From: PBB1 sp965229345
GTDB lineage: Bacteria; Pseudomonadota; Gammaproteobacteria; Burkholderiales; Burkholderiaceae_C
Direction: 5' to 3'
Length of the DNA: 64,000 nt
Assembly (NCBI GenBank): GCA_965229345.1
Contig: OZ245872.1
Location: 1,984,001-2,048,000, forward strand
In this document: positions 45,052 through 52,725 of the stretch, one piece after another
Layout of the letters: each line of letters begins with the position of its first letter
Numbering within the stretch: the stretch's first letter is position 1
Notes under the pieces: generated by a model
Databases searched by the model: none
Told to the model about the DNA's origin: nothing
Seen by the model: the letters and a program-made list of their open reading frames with translations, nothing else
Made by a program: the position numbers and the translations under genes

Positions 45052-45464
45052 GCAACAGGCCCAAGACACACAACAACCAGAAGGTGAAGGACTTCCTGAC
45101 TCCCTATGCCCGAGCTTTCGAGGTCTGCGAGGACTTCCCCGTTATTGACGACATCTTCAGTGGGGTCCTGGCCTTGAAGACTGAAGGCGATACCGCCACC
45201 CGATCACTGTCCAGACAGACGCTTTTCCAAGTGCTGCAACAGTGCCCATCGATCACGGTCGAGTCAATTAACGAAGCCACTCAGGGGCTGTATGCGTATA
45301 GGTCGTTGGCAGGTTATGCAGCCCTGGCCAGAGTGGCATCCGAGGCCATCGGGCGGTTCCTGGACCGGCTGTCTCCACGTCCTGGCGAACTGACCTACGC
45401 TGAGTCTCGAACCCTGACAGATGCACCGTATCAAGGGGAGCTTCTGGAACTGGGCCTTGTTTGA
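45048..45464 (+). CDS. Hypothetical protein coupled to the gene before it
   Basis: This 138-residue soluble, mainly helical protein begins MSNRPKTHNNQKVKDFLTPY. It has no recognised motif. It starts inside the stop of the 98-residue gene (ATGA overlap). Immediately downstream lies the long structured repeat region, so its transcript may run into it. Codon use is like the other island genes. Confidence 0.6.
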   Translation: MSNRPKTHNNQKVKDFLTPYARAFEVCEDFPVIDDIFSGVLALKTEGDTATRSLSRQTLFQVLQQCPSITVESINEATQGLYAYRSLAGYAALARVASEAIGRFLDRLSPRPGELTYAESRTLTDAPYQGELLELGLV

Positions 45465-45499
45465 GCGGAAGGCATATTTGCAACCTAATAAACAAGGGG

Positions 45500-46216
45500 A
45501 CTGAAGACCTCCTGAGACCACCATCAGGAACAAGCGCCAGAAGCAGGAACAGGGAGGAAATCCTTAACGACACAGTATTAAGGAACCTCTCCAGGGGTGT
45601 TGCTTGGGTGTCATCTTTAGTCCACCGCTAGTCCGCACCATCGTCCATCGACTGGAACAAGCCCCAAGAGCAGGGACCAGAAGGATGCACCCATCAAGGT
45701 GTCACCCTCACTGACTACCCCTGAATGACCACCTCCGAAGGCTGACATCTGGCCTGCCTGCGGAGCAGGTTCCACAGATGGACATCTTCAGGCGGTTTCA
45801 TTGGAGACCACCCATTCAGGTCACCCAACAGGATGCACCAATCAAGGTAACTTGTTCATGGTCCACCTCCTGAAGCAGGCCTCTGAAGCACCTCAGTAGG
45901 TCAGCCACTTCGTGTCCTGGCTACTGCCTGCCTTCAGGTGGTTCCATGGGAGACACGCCATCAACGACAACCAGGAAGGATGCACCCATCAAGGTGTCCC
46001 AGTCTGTGTCTGTCTCCTTCACCAGCCCCTGAAGCCCAACTCTGAAATACCTACTGACGTAGGCCACCCAGAGACCATCTTCAGATATCTCCACTGGCTC
46101 ACTCTCTGAGCCTGAATCACTAGGTCGATCAGTTCTTGGTCTTCCTCTGTCTCCCACTCCTGAAGCACCCCAGTAGGTCGCCCACTCCGTGGACAAGCCT
46201 ACGGCCCACCTTCAGG
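45500..46216. repeat. Tandem structured repeats of about 147 nt with covarying hairpins
   Basis: This roughly 0.75-kb stretch shows no credible gene. GGATGCACC(C/A)ATCAAGGT recurs at 45,683, 45,831 and 45,978, a period of 147-148 bases. Four units have a CTGAAG...CTTCAG-type outer pairing, in the second, third and fourth mostly perfect (for example 46,159-46,165 with 46,210-46,216). Each encloses an inner hairpin whose sequence differs but whose pairing is kept. The inner stems are CATCTG/CAGATG (45,746-45,780), AGTAG/CTACT (45,895-45,925), CCTAC/GTAGG (46,050-46,063) and GTAGG/CCTAC (46,173-46,202). Extra stems lie at 45,554-45,589 and 46,096-46,112. This suggests a repeated structured RNA (strand unknown) or DNA-level structure. 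Confidence 0.65.
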
Positions 46217-46403
46217 TCAGCGTTCATTCATCCAACTCAGTACTGGCGTTCATGCCGGTCAATACGGACCTCAGACCATGCAAGCAACCCATCAAGCACC
46301 TACCCCCTTCGCCGGTCACCCCGGAGCGTTTCAACCCCTCAAATCCCGTTGTCCAGACCACCTCCGATGCGTACCTGGAGCAGGCGCTGCCGCAAAGAAG
46401 GCA

Positions 46404-46739
46404 ATGCGTGAACAGTGGGCCTCCCTGAACCTGCGCCAGACGTGGGCCGATGAGGCATTCATGCGTGACCACCTGAGGGCGGCTCGTCTGCGAGTGGCTT
46501 GCAACTTGGAGCCCGCCACTGTCAAGCGCCTTCAGTCACTGTTGCGGAGGGTGGGCATTTATGGTCCCGATGTTCAGGACTGCCTCGGAACGAACCTGCA
46601 GGGCTACCTGGAGAGGAACCCGGACCTCCCGCTGTGGGCTGCTCTGGCCCTCATCCTGGAAGCTACAGGCGGGTTCACCTTCGGCCTGAAGTCGCATCCG
46701 TACTGCGCGGCTGAGTTGACCGATGGGAGCGTTCATTGA
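46404..46739 (+). CDS. Hypothetical protein
   Basis: The protein has about 111 residues from the ATG at 46,404 (MREQWASLNLRQTWADEAFM) and is soluble and mainly helical. The frame is open further upstream, to an ATG at 46,278, but that part is low-complexity and overlaps a second open frame at 46,252-46,428. The shorter start is therefore preferred. No motif is recognised. The next gene begins at the last base of its stop codon (TGATG). Confidence 0.55.
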   Translation: MREQWASLNLRQTWADEAFMRDHLRAARLRVACNLEPATVKRLQSLLRRVGIYGPDVQDCLGTNLQGYLERNPDLPLWAALALILEATGGFTFGLKSHPYCAAELTDGSVH

Positions 46740-47041
46740 TGGCCCGCCCGAAAGTCATCGCTGAGGTACGCACTGACGAACTCGGTGAGTACACGGTCTA
46801 CACGAACAGGACCTGCACAGAGCCGAGATGTGGAGTGGTCCTCACCTCACGGAATCAGCATCGATCAACGCTGATGTGCAGCGAGCATGGTAAGCAGAGG
46901 GAGCAGCCGAGGAATGAGATGCAGAGGCTGCTAACTGCGTGGCTGAAGCGTCCACTTATTGGCCCCCATCGGGGTGCACTCATGCAGGCGATGAATGACT
47001 ACGAACTGAAGGCCCGGTTGCAACGAAGCATGCCGATGTAG
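46739..47041 (+). CDS. Hypothetical small protein with a possible zinc site
   Basis: The protein has 100 residues and begins MARPKVIAEVRTDELGEYTV. A Cys-x4-Cys (CTEPRC) and a later Cys-x2-His (CSEHGK) could form a small zinc site of a zinc-ribbon kind. A basic helical end follows (LLTAWLKRPLIGPHRG). It overlaps the stop of the preceding gene by one base, so the two are probably co-translated. Function unknown. Confidence 0.6.
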   Translation: MARPKVIAEVRTDELGEYTVYTNRTCTEPRCGVVLTSRNQHRSTLMCSEHGKQREQPRNEMQRLLTAWLKRPLIGPHRGALMQAMNDYELKARLQRSMPM

Positions 47042-47100
47042 TGGCCCTCTATTCGTAGTCGAAGGGCGGATGCACAGATGTGTGCAGGCCCGTCGCAATG

Positions 47101-47367
47101 TCAGACCTTCAACTTCGATGCTGAGAACTTCTGCTCATGGCGTCTGATGTTCGACACCAGAAGGTAGCGCCCGAGGCCCCAGTATTCGGAGTTCACTGCA
47201 TCAATGGTGTGGCGCTCGAATGCGAAGAATCCAGTGCGTCCACTGGGGCGTGATTCGGCGTGTGGATCGGCCTCCCTGTGGAGGTTGCATTCGTAGCCGA
47301 ACAGACGACCCACAGCATCGAAGAGGTCGGTTCGGAAGGTGTAGCGGGTAGCGAAGAAGCGGGACAT
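47101..47367 (-). CDS. Hypothetical small protein
   Basis: The 88-residue protein begins MSRFFATRYTFRTDLFDAVG and contains many aromatic residues. No known domain. It is on the opposite strand to its neighbours and convergent with the gene at 46,739. The 299 bp between its start and the next gene at 47,667 show no feature I can name. Confidence 0.5.
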   Translation of the reverse strand: MSRFFATRYTFRTDLFDAVGRLFGYECNLHREADPHAESRPSGRTGFFAFERHTIDAVNSEYWGLGRYLLVSNIRRHEQKFSASKLKV

Positions 47368-47666
47368 GGTGAGGGCCTTCAGGTGGTTGATGGAGGCCCG
47401 ACTGTCTCAGTGATTCATCGATAAATTGGCATCACCCCTACTGACTCTGTGTGGCAAGTGGTGCCCTCTGGAGAGGGTTTCCAAAGGGCATCAGGACCAG
47501 CGATGGCAGCCTACTCTCAGGAACTCCTACGCGGCCTAGATGGCTTGCCAAGTGGTGAGGCTTGACGGAGTTTTCGTCTGTTGTTGCAGACCGACAAAGC
47601 GAAGGGATGTAGCCTGTCAGCAGATTGGCTTACATCCTCAGACTTTTCTCCACTCGTGCAGACACT

Positions 47667-48116
47667 ATGCAAACTCGTCTCGCTTCCACCATCCTTGCTC
47701 TGGCACTGGGTCTTACCGGCTGTGCCTCAGTTGATAAGGCGCACTACAAGGACCCATCACCGGATATGGGTGGCGTGGTGATCCTCCGTCCGACAGTACC
47801 GTTTGGATTTGGCTCGCTTGGCTGTCCGAAGTTCTCAGTCGGCTCCAGTGAGTACAAAACGCCGTCCTACGGGGGGAGCACACGTTTCGATGTTCAGCCT
47901 GGAACTCACAAGATAACTACGCAGACATCTTGGTGTTTTGTCTATCCAATGGAGCTAGAGATCACCGTGCGTCCAGGTGAGACAGTGTTCGTCCGTTTGG
48001 CCTACGTGAACTCACCGAGACCGGGGTTCTTTCAGGGTAGCCAGCAGGGTGACCCGTGGAGTGGGCTTGAGGAGATTTCAAAGGAAGTCGCTATGCGTGC
48101 GCTGCCTAATCCGTAG
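47667..48116 (+). CDS. Putative lipoprotein
   Basis: The protein has 149 residues. It begins MQTRLASTILALALGLTGCA, a signal peptide ending in a lipobox (LTGC), so Cys19 is probably lipidated. The mature part resembles small DUF2846-type lipoproteins (GGVVILRPTVPFGFGSLGCP, then FDVQPGTHKITTQTSWCFVY), but this match is by general pattern only. The ATG at 47,667 is chosen because it starts the signal peptide directly. It is probably an envelope protein. Confidence 0.65.
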   Translation: MQTRLASTILALALGLTGCASVDKAHYKDPSPDMGGVVILRPTVPFGFGSLGCPKFSVGSSEYKTPSYGGSTRFDVQPGTHKITTQTSWCFVYPMELEITVRPGETVFVRLAYVNSPRPGFFQGSQQGDPWSGLEEISKEVAMRALPNP

Positions 48117-48135
48117 CCCGCACAGAGGTGCAACG

Positions 48136-48456
48136 CTAGATGTCGATCACAGGAAATCGCTCAGTCAGCTTGACCTCGTAACCGGCACGCTCCAGCAACG
48201 CTACAGCAGCGGCAACCTCTTCCTCTGTTGGCTTTCGGGACTGGGGTGCAACACCAAGCCACTTGCAAAGCTCCTGGAACCTGAGCGGGCCAAGACCAAC
48301 GGTCGCTTCTGGCGAAAGCGTTCCATCCTTCACAGCAGCCCTTGCTTGGGCCTTGCTCTGGTAACCCGCCTCCATGACAGCACGACCAGACTGAAACGAA
48401 AGCCCCGCGCACCAACCGCTACGGAGGACTACTGGTGCTGCATTTGGTTTGCTCAT
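48136..48456 (-). CDS. Hypothetical protein downstream of hxsC
   Basis: This 106-residue protein begins MSKPNAAPVVLRSGWCAGLS. It is a small soluble protein with an Ala/Glu-rich helix near its end (KPTEEEVAAAVALLERAGYE). It lies 56 bp after hxsC on the same strand and could be co-transcribed, but nothing links it to the Hxs pathway. I do not recognise it. Confidence 0.5.
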   Translation of the reverse strand: MSKPNAAPVVLRSGWCAGLSFQSGRAVMEAGYQSKAQARAAVKDGTLSPEATVGLGPLRFQELCKWLGVAPQSRKPTEEEVAAAVALLERAGYEVKLTERFPVIDI

Positions 48457-48512
48457 CTGGCCATCGTAGGGGCTGGCTTGCGATCCCAGTAGACCCGCAG
48501 TGGTGGGCCACT

Positions 48513-49706
48513 CTAGTTGGGGAGAGAGTCTCTGCCGCCCTGGACAGTGAAGGGAGTAATGTTCTTGCTATATCCGTGCTTTATGCCGGATGAGAAGAAA
48601 CCTCCACACTCACCCTTCCTCAAACAGCCTTCGCATTCAGGAGCATACTCATTCTTCCAGTCACTAATCGATTTTCGGTAGGCTGGCATAACATCTGGAT
48701 TGACGAGGCAAAGCTGATGGTTGTATACAGAGACATTCATTCTTGATTTCCTCAAGATTTGAACTGCCTTGCTTAGAGTATCTCGATATTCGTGCGGATC
48801 GATCCACAGTACATCCAGATTCGCTTTTGTGAACCCTGTCATCTCCAGGCCCATGAGCGCCACATGGTCAACGAATAAGAGATTCCTCGCTAAAAACTCC
48901 GCCAGTTCAATCAACCGCTTGACCGACTGCTGATGAATGACCACGCGTATTTCAACCTTTTGTCCTAGCTGCTTAAGGTTCAAAATACCCCGTAGCGTCT
49001 CGTCAAAAGCATTGTCTGCTTGCACGATGTAGTCATGCAATGCTGGGTCATCCGAGTAGATGGGAATGCCAACCATCATGTCCGGATGTCTTATGTCTGC
49101 GTACTGACGGGTGAATTCCATATCGCTGAACTTGCGTCCGTTGCTCAGGATATGTATCGACGTACTAGGCAAGTAGCTTTTGGCCTTCCGAATCAGATTG
49201 AGAAACCTGTCGCCGTGGAGAGTGGGTTCGCCCCCGGTAAATCCAATCTCAACTGTATTCTTAGGAATCAGTGGGATCAACGCATCTATGTCATCTAGCA
49301 GCCATGAATCGTCAACGTCCTTCGGAGGCTGAGAGCACATCAGGCAGTAATGATTGCACTGTTCAGTAACTAGAAGACTGTTGTGCGACGAGTTGACTCT
49401 GAACAAGACCCTAATTGCATCACCAGACGACGAGAATTTAACAACATCGCCGTCAGCCAGATATTCGTACTCATCATCAAGTAGCGTGTAACCGCTAGAG
49501 GTTGGCAGTGCGCCAATCAGGTCCTTGTTTTTGCTTAGAAGAAAGTAGTGTAAAAATCCGTTTGGTACATCGTTGTCGCGCACAAGGAATATTTTCTGGC
49601 TGCGCAACACCTGTGGCAGGAGTTTGTTGGAGGAAATTGATGCAACTCGCCCACGGATGCTGGCAGCCGGTTGGATTGAAATCACCTTACCGCTGAGCTT
49701 CAGCAT
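48513..49706 (-). CDS. hxsC: His-Xaa-Ser system radical SAM maturase HxsC
   Basis: This 397-residue radical SAM enzyme is the second maturase of the Hxs operon. The [4Fe-4S]/SAM motif Cys-x3-Cys-x2-Cys is Cys117, Cys121 and Cys124 in LLVTEQCNHYCLMCSQPPKD. The TEQCN-x-YCLMCSQPP form is characteristic of HxsC. GFTGGEPTLHGDRFLNLI follows. A C-terminal Cys cluster (CEGCLRKGECGG) suggests a further iron-sulfur site. It starts seven bases inside the end of hxsB, so translation is coupled. GC is lower than the core genome. The chemistry done on the peptide is not deducible. Confidence 0.88.
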   Translation of the reverse strand: MLKLSGKVISIQPAASIRGRVASISSNKLLPQVLRSQKIFLVRDNDVPNGFLHYFLLSKNKDLIGALPTSSGYTLLDDEYEYLADGDVVKFSSSGDAIRVLFRVNSSHNSLLVTEQCNHYCLMCSQPPKDVDDSWLLDDIDALIPLIPKNTVEIGFTGGEPTLHGDRFLNLIRKAKSYLPSTSIHILSNGRKFSDMEFTRQYADIRHPDMMVGIPIYSDDPALHDYIVQADNAFDETLRGILNLKQLGQKVEIRVVIHQQSVKRLIELAEFLARNLLFVDHVALMGLEMTGFTKANLDVLWIDPHEYRDTLSKAVQILRKSRMNVSVYNHQLCLVNPDVMPAYRKSISDWKNEYAPECEGCLRKGECGGFFSSGIKHGYSKNITPFTVQGGRDSLPN

Positions 49707-51157
49707 CGGTTCGCCCAGCCGGTAAAGATTTGGCGCACCTCGTCATCGCCGCGCATGAGTTGGATGAGATGCTTGAAGATGGCCATGTTCTTACGACAGA
49801 AGGCGGACTCTGGCTTGCGCCCCAAGATGTCGTGATGCACAGCGTGGTGGTAGACGGGGTCAGCCCCACAGTAAGGCTCAAAGGCGCAGTCTGAGCACAT
49901 CGGTGCGCTCAAGGTGAATGACTCTTCTAGGACATCAAGGAGCTTGTCGGAGAGCATGATTTCCTCGTAGCTCTGCTCTCCAAGGTTCCCGAGTCGAAAA
50001 CTCTGGTCGCCCATCTCGGCAAGCATCCGGCTCTCATCGGATGCGTAGACACCACCGTCGTAGTTGAAGAGGATTCCAGCCACCCCAACTCCGGTTGGAT
50101 TCATCAGATCAACGAATCCAGGATCGCTGTTGGTCAACATCTTGGTGAGGATCAGTGAGGCGTAATGCTCTGTGAACTTCACTCCCGATTTGTTCAGCTC
50201 GATGATGTAGTTCAGACCTGCCTTGTAGAACTCAAGCCACCGATCAGCGTCGTAGGCGGCGAACTTCTTGGTCTTGATTGCGAAACCGTATGGCGACAGG
50301 GTCCTCAAGAAAATCCCATCGAAGCCCAGTCGCACGTACTCATCTACGATCTCGCGCACCCTCGGCAAGCTCTGTTCGGTTGTCGTCATCAGTGCTGAGA
50401 TTTGGTCATAGCCCAGTGCAAGACGAGCGCGTTCGAGGCCTTCCACAAACTTCTGATGACTGTTCTTCCCTGGCCGTGGACGGTTGAAGTTGTGCAGGTC
50501 TTCGGGTCCATCTAGAGAGGACGACAGAACGATCTTGTGTTCCTTGCAGAAGGCGAGGATCTCATCCGTCAAAAGCGAGAGGGTTGTGGCTATGACGAAC
50601 TGAAGGTTTCGTTTTGCAACCGCATTGCGCCGACTTGCTTCGACCACGATGTGCTTGATGAGGTCGAAATTTAAGAGGGGCTCACCGCCCTGGAATTCGA
50701 TCTTGATTGCCGGGTTTGGCGATCGGAAGACAAAGTCCAGCGCTTGATCTGCTGTCTCCACGGTCATGTCAAAGCTCGCTCGATCTTCAGACTGCCTTGA
50801 AACTTGGCAGTAAGGACAGCTGTGGTCGCACCGCAGTGACACCACGAACATATGCAAGCCGGTAAACGCCGGAAGATGGGAGATTCGAGTGCGGTACTTG
50901 AGTGCAAGCAACTCAGCTGGGGCACGCTCTCCTTCAAATGAGATGAAGTGCTTCGAGCGTAGATCGGCTACATGTTGCGAGTCGATGGTCAGCTGATGCT
51001 CGACAAGAGCGTTGAACGTCTGTGTCGGCAATACACAGAACTCTCCAGCCATGTTGGTCAGGAGATATTCATCAGCACTCAAGCGGTCAAACTTGAATGG
51101 CAGTAGGGAGTAGGCTTTCTTGGGGGCGTAGTGTGTGAGCGGCTGGAACTTACTCAT
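49700..51157 (-). CDS. hxsB: His-Xaa-Ser system radical SAM maturase HxsB
   Basis: This 485-residue radical SAM/SPASM protein has the catalytic triad Cys110, Cys114 and Cys117 in VVSLRCDHSCPYCQVSRQSE. FQGGEPLLNFDLIKHIVVEA follows. The C-terminal SPASM-like Cys set is in MCSDCAFEPYCGADP and AFCRKNMAIF. The first 100 residues precede the radical SAM fold and may bind the precursor, as in other peptide maturases; this is inference. It overlaps hxsD by eight bases and hxsC by seven. Members of this family are predicted to modify HxsA before export. Confidence 0.9.
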   Translation of the reverse strand: MSKFQPLTHYAPKKAYSLLPFKFDRLSADEYLLTNMAGEFCVLPTQTFNALVEHQLTIDSQHVADLRSKHFISFEGERAPAELLALKYRTRISHLPAFTGLHMFVVSLRCDHSCPYCQVSRQSEDRASFDMTVETADQALDFVFRSPNPAIKIEFQGGEPLLNFDLIKHIVVEASRRNAVAKRNLQFVIATTLSLLTDEILAFCKEHKIVLSSSLDGPEDLHNFNRPRPGKNSHQKFVEGLERARLALGYDQISALMTTTEQSLPRVREIVDEYVRLGFDGIFLRTLSPYGFAIKTKKFAAYDADRWLEFYKAGLNYIIELNKSGVKFTEHYASLILTKMLTNSDPGFVDLMNPTGVGVAGILFNYDGGVYASDESRMLAEMGDQSFRLGNLGEQSYEEIMLSDKLLDVLEESFTLSAPMCSDCAFEPYCGADPVYHHAVHHDILGRKPESAFCRKNMAIFKHLIQLMRGDDEVRQIFTGWANRC

Positions 51158-51461
51158 GGTCGCGAATCAACCCGGTGCGAGAGAAAACCGCGCCCAGGAT
51201 CAGGTTGCGCACATCAGCGGTTTCGGCCTTGAGCTTGAGTCGAAGCTGCTCGTCAAGTAGGTCCTTGCGAAACTCTTCGACTGCATGATCGAACGACTGT
51301 TCATCAATCCCCTGACAGGACATCAAGTCGCAGACTAAAGCGCCGCCCTTGGTGCTTACGTCAGCCGTGAGGAAGTTCATTCGGCGGTATGCCGCCTTTA
51401 GCGCTGCTTCTGCCGAATAGACCGAGGGGTCGAGTTCAAGGCGAAGGGACGCCATCCTCAC
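51150..51461 (-). CDS. hxsD: His-Xaa-Ser system protein HxsD
   Basis: This small protein (103 residues from GTG at 51,461, or 101 from ATG at 51,455) begins MASLRLELDPSVYSAEAALKAAYR. Its size, place between hxsA and hxsB and sequence fit HxsD, a protein of unknown function always found in these operons. It has two cysteines (ALVCDLMSCQG). It overlaps the hxsA stop (GTGA) and hxsB, so its amount is tied to both. A chaperone or peptide-recognition role is possible but unproven. Confidence 0.82.
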   Translation of the reverse strand: MRMASLRLELDPSVYSAEAALKAAYRRMNFLTADVSTKGGALVCDLMSCQGIDEQSFDHAVEEFRKDLLDEQLRLKLKAETADVRNLILGAVFSRTGLIRDHE

Positions 51462-51757
51462 TGACCAGAATAGTGCGAGCGATGAGATGAGTGAGAAGCG
51501 TGCGATGCGTGAGAAGAGTGCGAGGTGTGAAAAGCCATCATCACGCCCTGAGCGTTTGGCTTGAGCACGAACTCGAAAATGTCCCCGCTTGAAGACTGAT
51601 AGGACATCAGCTTATCGGCTGGAGCAATTGTCGGAGCAGTCGGAAGCTTACTCAGATCAAGGTTCGTAGACGGTGTAAGCGGAACCGATGCTTGAGCGGG
51701 GACGCCAATGGCAGAAGCAAGCACGGCAAGCGGGAGCAGGAAGGTGCGTTCTTTCAT
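51458..51757 (-). CDS. hxsA: His-Xaa-Ser repeat precursor protein HxsA
   Basis: This 99-residue precursor begins with a Sec-type signal peptide (RTFLLPLAVLASAIGVPAQA, residues 4-23). A short conserved segment (SSSGDIFEFVLKPNAQGVMM) follows. The protein ends with seven His-X-Ser triplets at residues 77-97 (HTS, HSS, HAS, HAS, HSS, HRS, HYS). This is the diagnostic feature of HxsA, the presumed substrate of the two radical SAM enzymes. The ATG at 51,757 is chosen because it starts the signal peptide. A 14-bp dyad (AACAGATTTCTGTT, 51,778-51,791) lies about 20 bp upstream and may be an operator. It is the first gene of the operon. Confidence 0.9.
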   Translation of the reverse strand: MKERTFLLPLAVLASAIGVPAQASVPLTPSTNLDLSKLPTAPTIAPADKLMSYQSSSGDIFEFVLKPNAQGVMMAFHTSHSSHASHASHSSHRSHYSGQ

Positions 51758-51933
51758 CGGTGGCCCCAAGTTCGTTAAACAGATTTCTGTTACCAATTAC
51801 AACCGAAAAGCTCCGCGTGCGTATGACAACTTTGTCGGGAGAAGCACTCCCCCTAGGATGCACGAGCAAGTGAAACGGATCACCAACAAGGAACCTCCCG
51901 CTGGGGGCTAGACAGCAGAGCTCCATCTGGCAA

Positions 51934-51953
51934 TACTGTTCATACGTACAGTA
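51934..51953 (+). promoter_or_regulatory. LexA-type SOS box
   Basis: TACTGTTCATACGTACAGTA matches the classic LexA operator (TACTGT-N8-ACAGTA) with perfect symmetry in both half sites. It ends 19 bp before the ATG at 51,973 and so should control the plus-strand gene pair. The divergent hxsA start is 177 bp away, so any effect on the hxs operon is less certain. Confidence 0.78.
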
Positions 51954-51972
51954 CATGCAGGAGGTGCCTGAG

Positions 51973-52194
51973 ATGACCCCGACCGACCCTACCGATTGGA
52001 TCAAGCGATGCGCTGATCGGCTCTATGAACAGTGGCCCCGTGCCGACCGTGAGATTCTTGAAGACACCGCCATGGACCTCCTCGGTTCAGAGAAGTGGCG
52101 AAGGCTCAATCCCGAAGTGGCTGCAGTAGCGTGGTTGCGTCAGGGCGTCCTTGTGCCACAGATCGAAGGTGTCGAGCCTGAGACCGTGCGGTGA
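51973..52194 (+). CDS. Hypothetical protein behind an SOS box
   Basis: This 73-residue protein begins MTPTDPTDWIKRCADRLYEQ. It is soluble, helical and rich in Trp and charged residues. The ATG at 51,973 is chosen because a perfect AGGAGG lies eight bases upstream. An ATG at 51,955 would precede that site. A near-consensus LexA box overlaps the promoter region, so the gene is probably DNA-damage inducible. I do not recognise the family. Confidence 0.7.
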   Translation: MTPTDPTDWIKRCADRLYEQWPRADREILEDTAMDLLGSEKWRRLNPEVAAVAWLRQGVLVPQIEGVEPETVR

Positions 52195-52203
52195 CTGTGG
52201 CAA

Positions 52204-52539
52204 GTGCTTTCCGATGTGGTCTGCCTGCGCAGCCTGGGCAAGCGGCTTCCTGACGATCAGGTAAAGGCAACAGCGCCTGTGCGCGGCCTGCTCAGGGTTG
52301 AGTCACGAAGCGGTTATGGATGGGACTCCAGTGGGCGCAGCTTGTGTGCCGTGCTCACTGAACAGGGCGAGGCAGTTGCTGCACTTCCGATGCTCGATCA
52401 CTGTCGAGTCGTGCAGATCACAGACAGGGGAATCTTGATCGTCGGGGTCGAGGAAGTTGCCCTATCGAGTCGCCAGTGGAAGACCTTCAGACAGGCTTGG
52501 TGGGTGCGGCCTGTTCAAGGCGCAGGGCAATCACGGTGA
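52204..52539 (+). CDS. Hypothetical protein, second gene behind the SOS box
   Basis: This protein of about 111 residues probably starts with GTG at 52,204, nine bases after the preceding stop. It has a short beta-rich pattern (HCRVVQITDRGILIVGVEEV) and ends in QWKTFRQAWWVRPVQG. The close spacing implies co-transcription with the 73-residue gene. It is the last gene before the right end of the island. No known motif is seen, and there is no good Shine-Dalgarno before the GTG, so the start is uncertain. Confidence 0.6.
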   Translation: MLSDVVCLRSLGKRLPDDQVKATAPVRGLLRVESRSGYGWDSSGRSLCAVLTEQGEAVAALPMLDHCRVVQITDRGILIVGVEEVALSSRQWKTFRQAWWVRPVQGAGQSR

Positions 52540-52564
52540 AGTGATCAGCAGTGCCCAAAAAGAA

Positions 52565-52593
52565 CTGTCCGTCACGGTTTCCCATGCGGACAG
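52565..52593. terminator. Hairpin after the SOS-controlled genes
   Basis: A perfect 7-bp stem (CTGTCCG with CGGACAG, 15-base loop) lies 25 bp after the stop of the gene at 52,204. No U-tract follows, so terminator function is only possible. The rest of 52,540-52,944 holds the arm repeats and the right att site but no gene that I can support. Confidence 0.3.
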
Positions 52594-52655
52594 GTGATCG
52601 GTGCAACTGAACAACAACTTGATCAACGCCCTGGGTCGGTCAAAGCCATCCCAGT

Positions 52656-52679
52656 GGGGTGGTAAGCGGGGGTGGTAAA
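52656..52679 (+). repeat. Right tandem GGGGTGGTAAR repeat, probable integrase arm site
   Basis: GGGGTGGTAAG, two bases, GGGGTGGTAAA: the same pair as at 38,607-38,630 and in the same orientation. It lies 46 bp inside the right att repeat, against 50 bp at the left. Confidence 0.55.
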
Positions 52680-52725
52680 ACTTTCCCCGGTCACTTTCTA
52701 AGTTATTGATTTATAACGATATTTT

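Noticed and set aside
45921..46196. Open frames through the structured repeats on both strands
   Set aside because: They are short, do not keep frame across the 147/148-base units, and have no start signals or familiar composition.
45500..46216. Type III toxin-antitoxin RNA repeats or a CRISPR array
   Set aside because: The period of about 147 bases is far too long and units are diverged; spacers and short exact repeats are absent.
46252..46428. Small gene in another frame before the gene at 46,404
   Set aside because: The frame has a plausible start but no ribosome-binding site and overlaps the better-supported gene; too weak to annotate.
51470..51530. Short DNA repeats at the hxsA 3' end as a satellite
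   Set aside because: The repetition is explained by the His-X-Ser triplets of the protein and uses varied codons.
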